64,000 nucleotides of DNA from Patiria pectinifera (lineage: Eukaryota > Echinodermata > Asteroidea > Valvatida > Asterinidae). The translations under genes and the position numbers were made by a program. Each line of letters begins with the position of its first letter. Position 1 is the first letter of the stretch. The notes under the pieces are model-generated. The model saw nothing but the letters and a program-made list of their open reading frames with translations. It did no database searches and was not told the origin of the DNA. Of the stretch, positions 36,001-45,000 are shown piece after piece. The stretch lies in assembly GCA_029964075.1 (NCBI GenBank), contig CM057136.1, forward strand, positions 13,070,381-13,134,380, written 5' to 3'.

Positions 36001-36144
36001 GCTGCTGCTGCCGCCGCCGCTGCCGCTGCTTCGGCTGCCGGAAGCGTTCAGGAAGGTACCGGGCAGTGCAGCTCTAGCATCGAGAGTTTACGCATGAGGG
36101 CCAGACAACACGCAGCAGCTATAGGGTTTAACCACATGTGCTGA
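23921..36144 (+). CDS. Dmbx: Dmbx homeobox transcription factor (four-exon gene)
   Basis: The joined coding exons 23921-24062, 28092-28267, 28908-29478 and 35567-36144 give 488 residues. Order along the protein: an N-terminal block ending [21 protein letters not shown] (about 36-56), which closely resembles the vertebrate DMBX1 N-terminus; a paired-class homeodomain at 61-120 with W108, F109, K110 (homeodomain Lys50) and N111; an acidic, Ser-rich middle (about 130-296, strongest at 222-253); a Pro/Gly/His-rich part; an Ala12 tract (440-451); and an OAR motif, [14 protein letters not shown], at 467-480. Dmbx proteins are nuclear regulators of anterior neural development, and K50 homeodomains prefer TAATCC-type sites. 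All junctions are GT-AG and keep frame. It is longer than vertebrate DMBX1 (about 380 residues), mostly through the acidic region. The identity is from recalled family features, not a search. Confidence 0.95.
24300..24480 (-). mobile_element. Partial MITE of the GCACTCTCACCTG family
   Basis: It matches the reverse complement of the 12.6-13.0 kb element over TATAGACCT, TGGTTGGCA..ATTTTGCCAACCA, TTGCAAAACTA-like and GGAAGGTCCAAC blocks. The 13-bp terminal repeat is not recognisable here, so the copy is truncated or eroded. Confidence 0.6.
26934..26950 (-). repeat. Isolated minisatellite unit, inverted
   Basis: GACTTGTGATGGCTTGA is the reverse complement of one unit and a half of the CACAAGTCCAT family that forms arrays at 29.5, 36.2 and 55.4 kb. 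Confidence 0.55.
27645..27727. repeat. Short inverted-repeat element
   Basis: TAGTCTGGTTCCCCGAC at 27645-27661 pairs with 27711-27727 at 15 of 17 positions around a spacer of about 49 bp. It could be a tiny foldback element or a hairpin in the intron RNA. Confidence 0.65.
27817..27850. repeat. Near-perfect 34-bp palindrome
   Basis: The two 17-base halves are reverse complements apart from one C/C mismatch. The centre is ATCGG/CCGAT and the arms TTTCCAACGCT/AGCGTTGGAAA. It lies in intron 1, about 240 bp before the homeobox exon. Confidence 0.9.
28092..28267 (+). CDS. Dmbx: Dmbx coding exon 2 (N-terminal part of homeodomain)
   Basis: It encodes the end of codon 48 through residue 106, including homeodomain positions 1-46 (QRRSRTAF... 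to ...EARIQ). It is bounded by TTTTCTCCCAG and GTGCGA. The donor interrupts the homeodomain between positions 46 and 47, the site shared by many paired-class genes. The block [21 protein letters not shown] is essentially that of vertebrate DMBX1. Confidence 0.96.
28268..28907 (+). other. Dmbx intron 2
   Basis: 640-bp phase-0 AT-rich intron, GTGCGA...TTTTTAATTTTAG. No repeat family or exon seen inside. Confidence 0.92.
28908..29478 (+). CDS. Dmbx: Dmbx coding exon 3 (helix 3 of homeodomain and acidic region)
   Basis: It starts [15 protein letters not shown], which completes the homeodomain recognition helix with Lys50 and Asn51. The exon then encodes about 175 residues of low-complexity sequence: a Lys/Glu-rich part, a Ser/Pro part and a strongly acidic run (residues 222-253). 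It ends in phase 1 at a consensus GTAAGT (29479-29484), and joining to exon 4 makes codon 297 Ser. The frame stays open past the donor to about 29750. Confidence 0.93.
29546..29748 (+). repeat. CACAAGTC minisatellite, array 1 (intronic)
   Basis: About 18 tandem units of an 11-bp consensus, CACAAGTCCAT, with scattered substitutions. It is directly followed by an inverted unit, GACTTGTGATGGACTTGACC, at 29754-29773. It begins 68 bp after the exon 3 donor. It has no stop in the exon 3 frame. Confidence 0.95.
32831..32960 (+). repeat. tRNA-derived SINE head
   Basis: A-box-like TGGCCTAGTGGATAGTGG at about 32838 and B box GGTTCGAACCC at 32883-32893, at tRNA spacing. The sequence then departs from a tRNA. 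It abuts the MITE at 32963. No full tRNA fold is possible. Confidence 0.6.
32963..33325 (+). mobile_element. Harbinger-like MITE, full-length copy C
   Basis: A 363-bp element starting GGCCAAAAAAGTCTTCGG and ending TTTTTTGGCC, flanked by TAA on both sides (32960-32962, 33326-33328). It is collinear with the 16370-16730 copy along its whole length, including the CGGCGACGCG, GTCGGCTGATGACTGC and CCAGTCAAACCAGTGAGTTT blocks. It is non-coding and lies in Dmbx intron 3. Confidence 0.87.
33418..33560 (+). repeat. Dispersed repeat (fourth family), copy 2
   Basis: Same order of conserved blocks as at 23661-23815, with a roughly 13-bp length difference in the middle. Class unknown. Confidence 0.65.
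35350..35478 (+). pseudogene. L2/CR1-like LINE remnant (end of reverse transcriptase ORF)
   Basis: In one frame the sequence reads [14 protein letters not shown], then [15 protein letters not shown], then a stop at 35476-35478. The 'LWNSLP' motif followed about 20 residues later by 'LKTHF' is the usual carboxyl end of L2/CR1-type LINE proteins. Only about 40 codons survive. It lies about 90 bp before Dmbx exon 4. Confidence 0.75.
35567..36144 (+). CDS. Dmbx: Dmbx coding exon 4 (Pro/Ala-rich region and OAR motif)
   Basis: It follows TTGTCTTGTGTGCAG. It encodes the last two bases of codon 297 to residue 488 and the TGA stop at 36142-36144. Visible parts are a hydrophobic start (NWLIDSL), Gly/Pro/His-rich linkers, a Pro-rich run (425-439), an Ala12 tract (440-451) from mixed GCN codons, and the C-terminal OAR motif [14 protein letters not shown] (467-480). 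The OAR motif is a known C-terminal regulatory element of paired-class proteins. GC content is much higher than in the introns, and long frames are open on other strands as a consequence. Confidence 0.94.
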
Positions 36145-36217
36145 TGAGATTATAATATATTTTTGGAAGACTTTCAGTGACGGGTCTACAAGTAGAGTTG
36201 TTACCATATCCCTCTAG

Positions 36218-36735
36218 GTCATCAGAAGTCACCATAAGTTGTCACAAGTCATAGTCATAACAAGTCAAAATCATCACAAATCACCATAAGTCATCACAAT
36301 TCAAAGTCATCACAAGTCATCATACGTCATCACAATTCAAAGTCGTCACAAGTCTCCGTAAGTCATCACAAGTCAAAGTCGTCACAAGTCACCATAAGTC
36401 ATCACAAGTCAAAGTCATCACAAGTCACCATAAGTCATCACAAGTCAAAGTCGTCACAAGTCACCATACGTCATCACAAGTCGCCATAAGTCATCACAAG
36501 TCAAAGTCATCACAAGTCACCATAAGTCATCACAAGTCAAAGTCATCACAAGTCACCATACGTCATCACAAGTCACCATAAGTCATCACAAGTCGCCATA
36601 AGTCATCACAACTCACCATAAGACATCACAAGTCCCATAAGTCATCACAAGTCAAAGTCATCACAAGTCAAAGTCATCACAAGTCATTATTTGACATAAA
36701 CGAGTCATCCTAAGCCATCACAAGTCAATATAAGA
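36218..36735 (+). repeat. CACAAGTC minisatellite, array 2 (3' of Dmbx stop)
   Basis: Tandem array built of 10-bp modules (AAGTCATCAC, AAGTCACCAT, and AAGTC/AAAGTC variants). In its centre these form a higher-order unit of about 36 bp, clearest at 36360-36560. It shares the TCACAAGTC core with the arrays at 29.5 and 55.4 kb. It begins 74 bp after the TGA. Inverted pieces (GCACTTGTGACC, GACTTGGTTTGTGGC) follow at about 36905-36945. Confidence 0.95.
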
Positions 36736-37158
36736 CATCGCATGTCACAATGCATAAGTTATCGCAAACCACAAGCACCATGCATAAGTCAACACAAGTA
36801 TATCACAAACCCTTCACTCTCACAAGTTTTCCCGTCTCGTGTCAAGTGGCAAGCCATTCAAACGAGCCACAACGAATGTGTCAAGGTTTATCCCATTTAA
36901 ACATGCACTTGTGACCGGATTTACGACTTGGTTTGTGGCTGACTAGATTCCAACCCTGCGACTTAGTAAAATGTTGGACGCTCTTATAGAACCTTAACTC
37001 AACTTGGGTTAACATGTCTACTTGGCAAAAACTTGGTATGGTGGCTTTTTTAAGTGACCGAACTTGGAGCCAGATCGGACTGTGGTTGACGTAATTGGGT
37101 TCATTCCAACTTGGGCCCGTATCCCGAAAGGCGATACAAGTTGTAAAAGCAAGGGGTA

Positions 37159-37164
37159 AATAAA
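37159..37164 (+). terminator. Candidate polyadenylation signal
   Basis: AATAAA within GGTAAATAAATC, about 1 kb after the Dmbx stop. This hexamer is common by chance in AT-rich DNA. Confidence 0.25.
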
Positions 37165-39198
37165 TCAGCACTGGCGAAATAATAGAATTGTTTCAGGGAA
37201 TTCTGTCAGTTTTTGTATATATAAAAAGAATGTTTAACGCTGGCCTATTTAACACGTTTTATGTTTCTTGTATAACTAATACTTTTTTTCAGCGTGTATT
37301 ACTTGTATTTTGAAGAGACGTCCATAATTATGCACACTAAACTGTACCATATTTTTTGTTAGTAGTTTCTTGTGTCCAGCGACGCGTCTTGTTCTACATA
37401 GAAATTGATCACGCTTTGATTTTCAGCTTCTTGCCTGATCACTCAGTTGAATGCCTCGTCTGTCACTCATGTTATCAACTGAAAACAGACATTATTTGTT
37501 TGTCACAAGTGAAAACAACTTTTCATGTTTTATTCTCTGAATGCACACTTCTGGCCTTGTCGTGCAACAGATCCCGAATATACGGTTTGTGTCATGTCTC
37601 TCGGAACTTTTTTTTGTCAGAACCTTTAAACAAATAATTTGCTGATGAGAACAGAAAATTAATGTTTAATGACTCTGTCTAAAGGAATTGAATGCATGTA
37701 CAAACAAGACGATAAAGGAACGATAATATAATGATTTTCTGAAGGACTTTAAACACTGACGTGTTTTTCTGTCAGGACATAGTTAATAACTGCTCTCTGT
37801 ATGCCAAGACAACAATTTTAAAGTTGTTGGTTATTCTAAACTAAATTTAAATGAAATTATCACCACCATGTATATTCTCTGTAAAGTGCACTTTTTCCTC
37901 ATTAAATTAAAAAACATTAAGACAACATTTGCAGTGTCTTTGTGCCTTAATGATGGATGTCTTCGAGCTGAAAAGCATGCAAAATATTTACAAAAGCGAC
38001 ATGTAGAGTTATTCACTGGAAAGATGAAGATTGTTATCTACGGAGAAGGGGAAAATCTGACATTGTGACAATTAAAAACAAAGTATCTATCAACACATAC
38101 ATCGACTGTGTGCCTATCTAATAATAAATCTCGTCAAACATTGGAACAACGGGTTGTAGCCAACCTCCAGCACGGGGCAGCACCGCCCAGTCGCCCCATC
38201 TGCCACAGGCTGGTAGACCCATCTTTACCGGACTCGTCGCGTTCTCTTGCTCGGAGTAGCAATATGCCTCGTAACCGCAAGCTACGGTCCCAATCTACAA
38301 TCAAGCCAAGAACCATTCCTTGGTTCCGGCAGCATCACCAGGCCATGCACGTAAACGCCCCGTCGTCCGCTGCCATACGCGTCGCTACCATCACCGCGGG
38401 CCTAGTGGGCCGGGCGCGTCGCGGGCCAGGCCTGGCGAACCCCGGTAACACGTCCCCCTAGAGACCCCCTGCCTACATGCCCACAACAAAAATATCCTCG
38501 ACAAGCCCTCGCTTTTGCTTAATCATCTAATTCGTTCGGTCAGCGGGTGGCTGCTTTGACTGACTGTTTAAGTCTGAATCGCTCCAATCATTTCCCATTA
38601 CGTTGATTTTTTTTTTTATTCTTCTTCCTCCTCGCATCTCTTCTTCTCTCTCATCTTTGCCACCAGGCTGAGGGAGGAGGGGGGGGGGAGTAAAGGACCC
38701 GGAGGCCACAATTTACCAAGTGATGTTTTGACAACAAAAGTCTAATGCACATAACCAAACGGTTGGTATTATCCGAGAATTGTCCGCCGCAATTTTCTAA
38801 TCTGAACAATGAAATAATTCACGCGTGCTGTAAAGTCACCATCAAGATGATGGATTTAACGAAAAAAATCTCGAGATTTATTTTGTTGCTCCTTCTGCAC
38901 GGTTCGCTGAGAAATACAAGAGGCAAAATAAGAACTCATGTGGTTTGCTCTGATCAAGGGAAACGCAGCCTTCTCATCACCACTGAATTTTCATGCTTGT
39001 ATTTTTTAAAAAGAAAATTGAGAAAAAAATAATTGTGCATGCAGTCTGAATCAAACGAAAATACACCCGTTAGACGGTACCTTTATCCTCAAGTATTAAA
39101 CGCCAGCACTCCACGTGTCTTTAGGCTATCTACCTCAGTAAATCGTCGACATTTTAAACTAGCAACCCTAACCCCTAGGGCCTTTTTGGCTAGGAACC
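37165..39198. other. Downstream flank
   Basis: AT-rich to about 38130, with a further AATAAA at 38123. About 38150-38470 is GC-rich with an open frame (38108-38461) that I cannot assign to any family. A pyrimidine and G-run patch lies at 38620-38700. No exon supported. Confidence 0.4.
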
Positions 39199-39550
39199 AG
39201 CCTCAATCCTGCAAAATCCTCCAACTGCCACCACGTAAAAATTGGATTCAGTCTCACTCCTCCGAAATCATCCGTTATTTCTTGAATTTGTTCAGTGGAG
39301 GGGTGACCTTTACCTCAATCCTTCAAAATCCTCCAACAATCGCTGTTAGTGGGTTGAGACAGTGCTGATGACATTCAGAAGCAGTGTGGATGATATCGAG
39401 CATAATGTAGGGCTCAATTATGCATGGCTGAACATAAACAATGCTGCAGGTACAGCCAACGAACTAGACACAATGCATCCTCCAAAATCAACCGACACTT
39501 TTTTCATCCTCAATCCTCCAAAAAAACCGCCTGTTATGGAGGGTTGAGAA
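39199..39550. repeat. Degenerate CCTCAATCCTCCAAAATCC repeats
   Basis: At least four related pieces of CCTCAATCCTNCAAAATCCTCCAAC occur, near 39209, 39319, 39477 and 39509. Complementary pieces (GTGGAGGGGTGA, GGAGGGTTGAG) occur near 39295 and 39537, so parts can fold back. Confidence 0.6.
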
Positions 39551-39562
39551 GGGTTTGGAAAT

Positions 39563-39925
39563 AGTTGGTATGCTTGCAGCAAAAACAAAAGGAAAAAAAA
39601 CAGACACAAGACCCAGAACCAGAAAAAGACCGTCTTAAGACATCCAGCGTTCCTTTCAAAACTTTGCCTCATCCCTTTTACCTCCAAGATGTTGACGAGG
39701 ACAGTTATGAGGGTGTGGCTGTACTCACTTTCACAGTTAGTTAAACAGTATTATACGTTGCATATCCTGGCAACAAAGACGAGAAACAGACAAAGGACCA
39801 AGAGTAAGAAATGGATTATCTCGAAGACAGCCAGCGTTCCTATAGAGACTTTTTGTCTCATCCCTTTTTACCTCCAAGATGTTGACGAGGACAATTATGA
39901 GGGTGTTGCTGTACTTTCCTCTTGT
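39563..39925 (+). repeat. Tandem duplication of about 190 bp
   Basis: Copy 1 (about 39563-39735) and copy 2 (about 39750-39925) share AAACAGACA, CCAGCGTTCC and, at an offset of 190, a nearly identical 55-bp block around ACCTCCAAGATGTTGACGAG. In one frame both blocks read PFYLQDVDED(S/N)YEGVAVL, differing by one amino-acid change and one silent change. I do not recognise the peptide. Confidence 0.75.
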
Positions 39926-41369
39926 CATCCTCAAGAAAGCCCCCGGCGACGTGACGTCTCATGCCCGCTCCCCCCTCACCTCATCCATTCCCCCTCTAGC
40001 CAAACCTGATGTGATTAAACTTGCATCATGCTGTTTGGCGTAAGTTAAACATAGGGCTTGTGCCACTTAACTGCTCGAGGTTGTTACGCTCAGACCGTTT
40101 TCCCCCCTCTTCTTATTTTTTTTTTCTCCCTCGCAAAACCACTTTGGCTCGTCACTTAACTAACCAATACCTGCCGGGGCTTTGAAAACGATTACCGCAC
40201 CCTACAAGTGATTACCGGCCGCCAGCTATTTGTCCAAATCAAAATAAAGGAGGGGGGGAGCTCCGTGTAGAAACAATCGGAATATCGCTCAGAAACACGT
40301 TGGAGATTATAGACAAAAAAAGGAAGAGGAGGTACAAACAATACAATTAAATCTACCCCGTTGGTGTCACGATCAGGGAAAGGGTATAAACTCGGCCTAA
40401 AAGTATGGGTTCTCTGTGTCTATTGAAAAGACGAATGGACCGGGAGGAAAAAAATAAATCATGTTTGAACACCGAAATCCAATTTGGAATTAACGGCGTT
40501 CAACCAGCAGCTACCAACGTTTAGCGGACAAGCTTGAGACCAGCGGCCGATGGGGGTTTTAGACCGGACGCCTATTTCACGCCGGGCATTGTTCAGGGCG
40601 CTGACGGTGTATATACACGGTATATCTCATCCAGAAAACCAGATCTGGCTTTTTTTCTTTACACCAATTACGCATGAAAAGAAAATTCGCCCAAATTAAG
40701 AAGTTCCCACCCTTCCAACAACTCCATCTTTTCTCCCTCATCTTCACTCACTCTTCACCCGTGTTATCCAGCCGAGGACATAATAGAAGGGGACCCTCCA
40801 AGGGAAAGGACGATTTAAATCGATTATCTTTTTCGAAGAGGGAGAGTAATCTAATCTATTTTTTTCTCTCACTCCCCACAAGTTAAAGGTAATGAAATTA
40901 AGGGCTGGCTCTTGTTAGAAGAGAGGCCCCGATGCCTACTTCGGTTTCACGGTCTCCTGCGTATAGCGGGGGGACGAGTCCTGCCTGGTCGCTTTACTGC
41001 CGTTTTATGAGTCATTTTAGAAAAAATCCTCAAGTCGGGCTAGCTGCGGTCGAAGCATTAAAGGAGGCAAGTATAGATAGAAAGACTCCTGTCTCTTCCA
41101 ATGTGGTTTCATTCACGCAATTTATGGATTTTTAACCAAATTGTAAACGAAATTAGAAGTCATCCCTACTTTTTTTTTTCGCAGTCATTTCAAAATTCTA
41201 ACACAAAGCCGTTTGCAGATTTTTTTTCCCATATCAAATATGACCCACCGTGTATAGTTCTAAAAATCAATGATCGTATTTTGTTCCTTGGTTGAAATTG
41301 TGTAGTTACAATGTTGCGTGGATTCAACAGTCGGTGGTATTTTTGCATGATGCTGCAGGTTTACTGCTC
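39926..41369. other. Intergenic
   Basis: No exon recognised. A stretch of about 40020-40900 is low in repeats, with G-run and A-run patches. The frames seen here show no family features. Confidence 0.45.
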
Positions 41370-42000
41370 CTATAGCGCATAAGCCTCCACAACTTGGGCT
41401 CAATTCACCTTGACATTCCTTCTTCGGGCCGTGGGCCCATAAGGCTGCAGTGTACTCTGTCCACTTGCTTGACTTCATTCCAAGTCATCAAACCTAATGC
41501 GTTCCTTTCCTTCTTCTATAGGACGGCCAACTTTCCTCTTTACCTCGGGCCGCCACGACAATGCTCTCATGCAGTGACTGTTATTCATTCATTTAAAGAG
41601 TGTGGCCAACCCATTTCCACCTTCTTGACTTGACTTCGTCGCTGATGTTCTTCACTCCAGTTCTAGAGATAATGTCATCTTTCGACATGTTGTGTGGCCA
41701 TTCTCAGAATCCTTCTTAAGCATTTGAATTGATCTAACTTTCGATTGCTTCTCTGATTGATTCTCCATGCCTCGCACCCATACAGTAGAACTGACTGGAC
41801 TCGTGAATTGAACAGCTTTGTTTTCAGGGAGAAGATGTATGAGATCCAAACTTGTTTCAGCTTCTTAATTGATGCCATGGCTTTCTGGATTTTGTTCCTA
41901 ATGTCCTCAGTTCCTCCTCCAAGTTTATTGGCATTGGGTCCAAGACGTGTTTACTTTTTAACATCATTAAGTTTCCGCTGTTCAATATTTGGCTGAATAG
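41370..42000 (-). pseudogene. Decayed non-LTR retrotransposon (3' end of ORF2)
   Basis: Minus-strand frames read, in order, GGTEDIRNKIQKAMASIKKLKQ (about 41935-41855), then VQSVLLYGCEAWR, KLDQFKCLRRILRM, then SDEVKSRRWKWVGHTL, then ALSWRPEVKRKVGRP and finally W.EYTAALW...LCAIG. This is the standard order at the C-terminus of LINE reverse-transcriptase proteins of the RTE/BovB/CR1 kind. Stop codons and frameshifts break it at several places, so it is dead. The 5' part of the element (endonuclease and catalytic reverse-transcriptase core) is not visible upstream. Confidence 0.85.
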
Positions 42001-45000
42001 CTTTGAGAAATGCAATGAATAGTATATTGGAGGGTGGATGATAGTATGCGTAAGAAACCTTTGACTATGCATAGTCGTCTTGAGACGACAGGGTCAAGAC
42101 AACGCTCCATATTCCCAAGAGGTCATTTCAGCAGCGCCCTCTATTGTCCAGTAATTGAGCTTAACATTTCATATCTAATATCCCTTTGCTCAGTGTCAGT
42201 ATGATGTTAGGAATTTAATTATACCTTTTTTCATACGCACAGTTCTTAGCTAAGCATGCTTTTCCTGTGCGTTTTGAAGGGTTCATGGTAAGTTAACTCA
42301 AGTTGAGCAGTGTGGTGACTAAATGTTGGCCTTGAAACCGCAAGAGGGCGCTTTAAGGGGTGACCTTCGGTTTTCTAATGTAGTCAGTCAACCAGGTTCA
42401 TTAATTAATTACGACGAAAAATGATCGAATGGATCGGGAAATTCCAATCTTAAAAAAAAATGTACTCCCAAGAACAATCTTAATCTTATCTACCCAGAAA
42501 ATGCATAGGCCTACTCGGATCGCCGCTATTAGAAAAACGGGAGAGTAAAACATTCGACGATGGGCTTGAGGATTGGTAAAAAAAAAGTGGGGTTCTATCT
42601 TTTCTGAAACTGACAATGACCCCGTGATTAATTCCTGAGCCCACAAGCTGCTCAGAGTCAGACTCTGTTTGGTTGTCCATTAATCACTCCTTGCCGCCAG
42701 TGAACGAAGCGCAGGATGCTCCGATCCAAGTCCGAGCCATTTCGCCGTTTAATTCGACATGATGGGAAGCCGTGTTTGGGAACCGCAGCACCGCCGCCTG
42801 TGGTCGCTGCCCAGGCCCACTCCTTTCCTACTTTTACACCACCGATTAATAATGATCGGGAGTAGGGAAAATTGTCTCGTATGGCGGGATTGGAGCTCAG
42901 CCGTTAATTCTGGGGACCCGTGTGGCTAGGCTTTGCCAAGCGAATAATCAATTCACAAAAAAAGCATCCTGCAAGTGCTTCTGTGGTGGGGAAAAGGTTG
43001 AGTAGGAGATGGAAAAGGACGGGGTGGTTTTTGTTTTGGTCCGCTTGAGCTACCCATTCGAGCAAAGTCACGAACGTCAATTCTCCTTAACTCATCGGCG
43101 AGCTTGGTTAATTCCTTACCCGCCATCAACTGGGGGAAGAGGGGAAGTATGGTTGTCGCTTAAACACTCATTGTCACTCTTCCATTTTTTTCCCGGTGGC
43201 GGGACACGGTGTATCACTCCTATTAGAAGGGGGGGGGGGTTATAATAGAGAGACACACAGGCTGAACGAAAAGACTTAGTGATAGACTGGTATACTGGCA
43301 ATTCCATTAAGGGTGGAATCGCCGCTGACCGGTTAATGTCTTGTTTACCCAAGCCTCGATTTTACAATATCGCGTGGAATAAATCACATTAGACAAGTTC
43401 TCATCATGAGGGGGGTACCCCTTTTGTGTGCTTAATGTTGAACACCCTGAGTGAATCACTTCAATTAGCGTGATTCGATTATGGAGCGCGGGGTCGACGG
43501 GACGAAGGGAGGGGGGAGTGTACGGGCCGTTAGACGGCTGGCTGGCTGGCTTGCTGCCTGCTAGCTTCGTTCCCGTCTCGGACTTCTCTTCTATTCTCCC
43601 CCTCTCTCCGGAGTTCTTTCCCGTGGTGCGGGACGTTGTTGCCACTGGCCCACCAGCAATCGCTCGCACACGGCCCACGCCTCCGCACCATTACACCGCT
43701 GATAAGATTAACTCATCGCGTGAGTTTTCCATTTCATGTTTGACTTGCGAGGGGCGTGATCATAATTCGAAGAAAAGAAAGACCAGTTAAAAAAAAAAAT
43801 CAAATCCTGTCTGACATTTAAACGATAAGATGAAAGTTTTTGGTGCTTTGTTCCATGGAACCTCTCAATCTGTACAGTTTACCACAAAGACATGATGCAC
43901 TTACTGCAGTCAAGGGTGAAGACAGGAACATTGATTTGTTGTACTGTTTGCATTTGCTATTGTCGTTATTTTTGCAAAACAAGTTATATCAAAGCATGCT
44001 CAAAATGTAGCTTCTGTAGATTTTAAAAATCTCATTGAACCGATCGGTGCCATTCCAAATAATATAATCAGAGACAAGCCTTGCTACCTGTCGTCTTTAT
44101 ACTAAACCATGCATAACCGTCAGTAATGATGTACCACGATTATTATAGGCCTATATATTTTTTACCTCGGTAGCGCATTCTGTCCATTGGGAGATGTGAG
44201 GGGGGGGGGGTGCCAACGGGGCGATATCCCCCCAATTTTTTTTTTAGTCGGAGATAATTAAAAAATTGAAACACTGCGTATCTCCCTCGTAAGCCTTCAG
44301 CTATACACATACCTTTTGGTTTCAATATCACAATATCGAAATAGCGCACGATACTATATACTTTATCCATTTGCCCCTTTTTGAAAACAAAATCCTCGAG
44401 CCCTCTTGCCTCCCCCCCCCGAAAAGTTGCTTCTGGATCCGCCCTTGATTCTGTCTGTAGACACTGTTACTTGTGGCGTCATATCAACGCATCACCGACA
44501 GGCAACCCTAACGTATAAGCCTCCCTTGCATGTTATTTTGCCAACGTTAAACAGTTAACGTCACCACCTTTTAGGACAATCACATTTCAAGAGATATACA
44601 CGCAGTGCAGAAGAAAGTAACCGGTTGCCGAAAGTTGGCATCACTTGACTCCAACTTCCAATTTGTAAACGAAAATATAAATGGTCTATTCAACGTTATT
44701 TTCAAAATTTGCGTCTTCGATGGTAAATTCTTTGAATGGTTTAAAGACTTGGAAACCGATCCCCCCTTCCAACTTTTAGAACAAATTTTCGAATTGCAGA
44801 CACATTTCGAAGGACTACCAACATGTGCATCTCACTATCTCAGCCATTCAGATAGTGCTAGCGTCCCTTTGGGGAAAATATTCAAAATGTATCTTTTGTT
44901 GCCAAATATAATCGACCCCCTCCCCTCCCCCCCCCAAAAAAAAAACTCGCCAAAAAACCACCAGACGATCTATTGGTGCCGGCCCATTTAGCCAAGCATC

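Larger units (their letters stand above)
36145..37164 (+). other. Probable Dmbx 3' untranslated region (extent unknown)
   Basis: The first AATAAA after the stop that I see is at 37159-37164. If used, the 3' UTR would contain the whole minisatellite at 36218-36735. A second AATAAA is at 38123-38128. The true 3' end needs transcript data. Confidence 0.35.

Noticed and set aside
38108-38461. 117-codon frame in a GC-rich patch
   Set aside because: Arg/Ser/Pro/Ala-rich composition follows from the GC content, and an opposing frame is open too.
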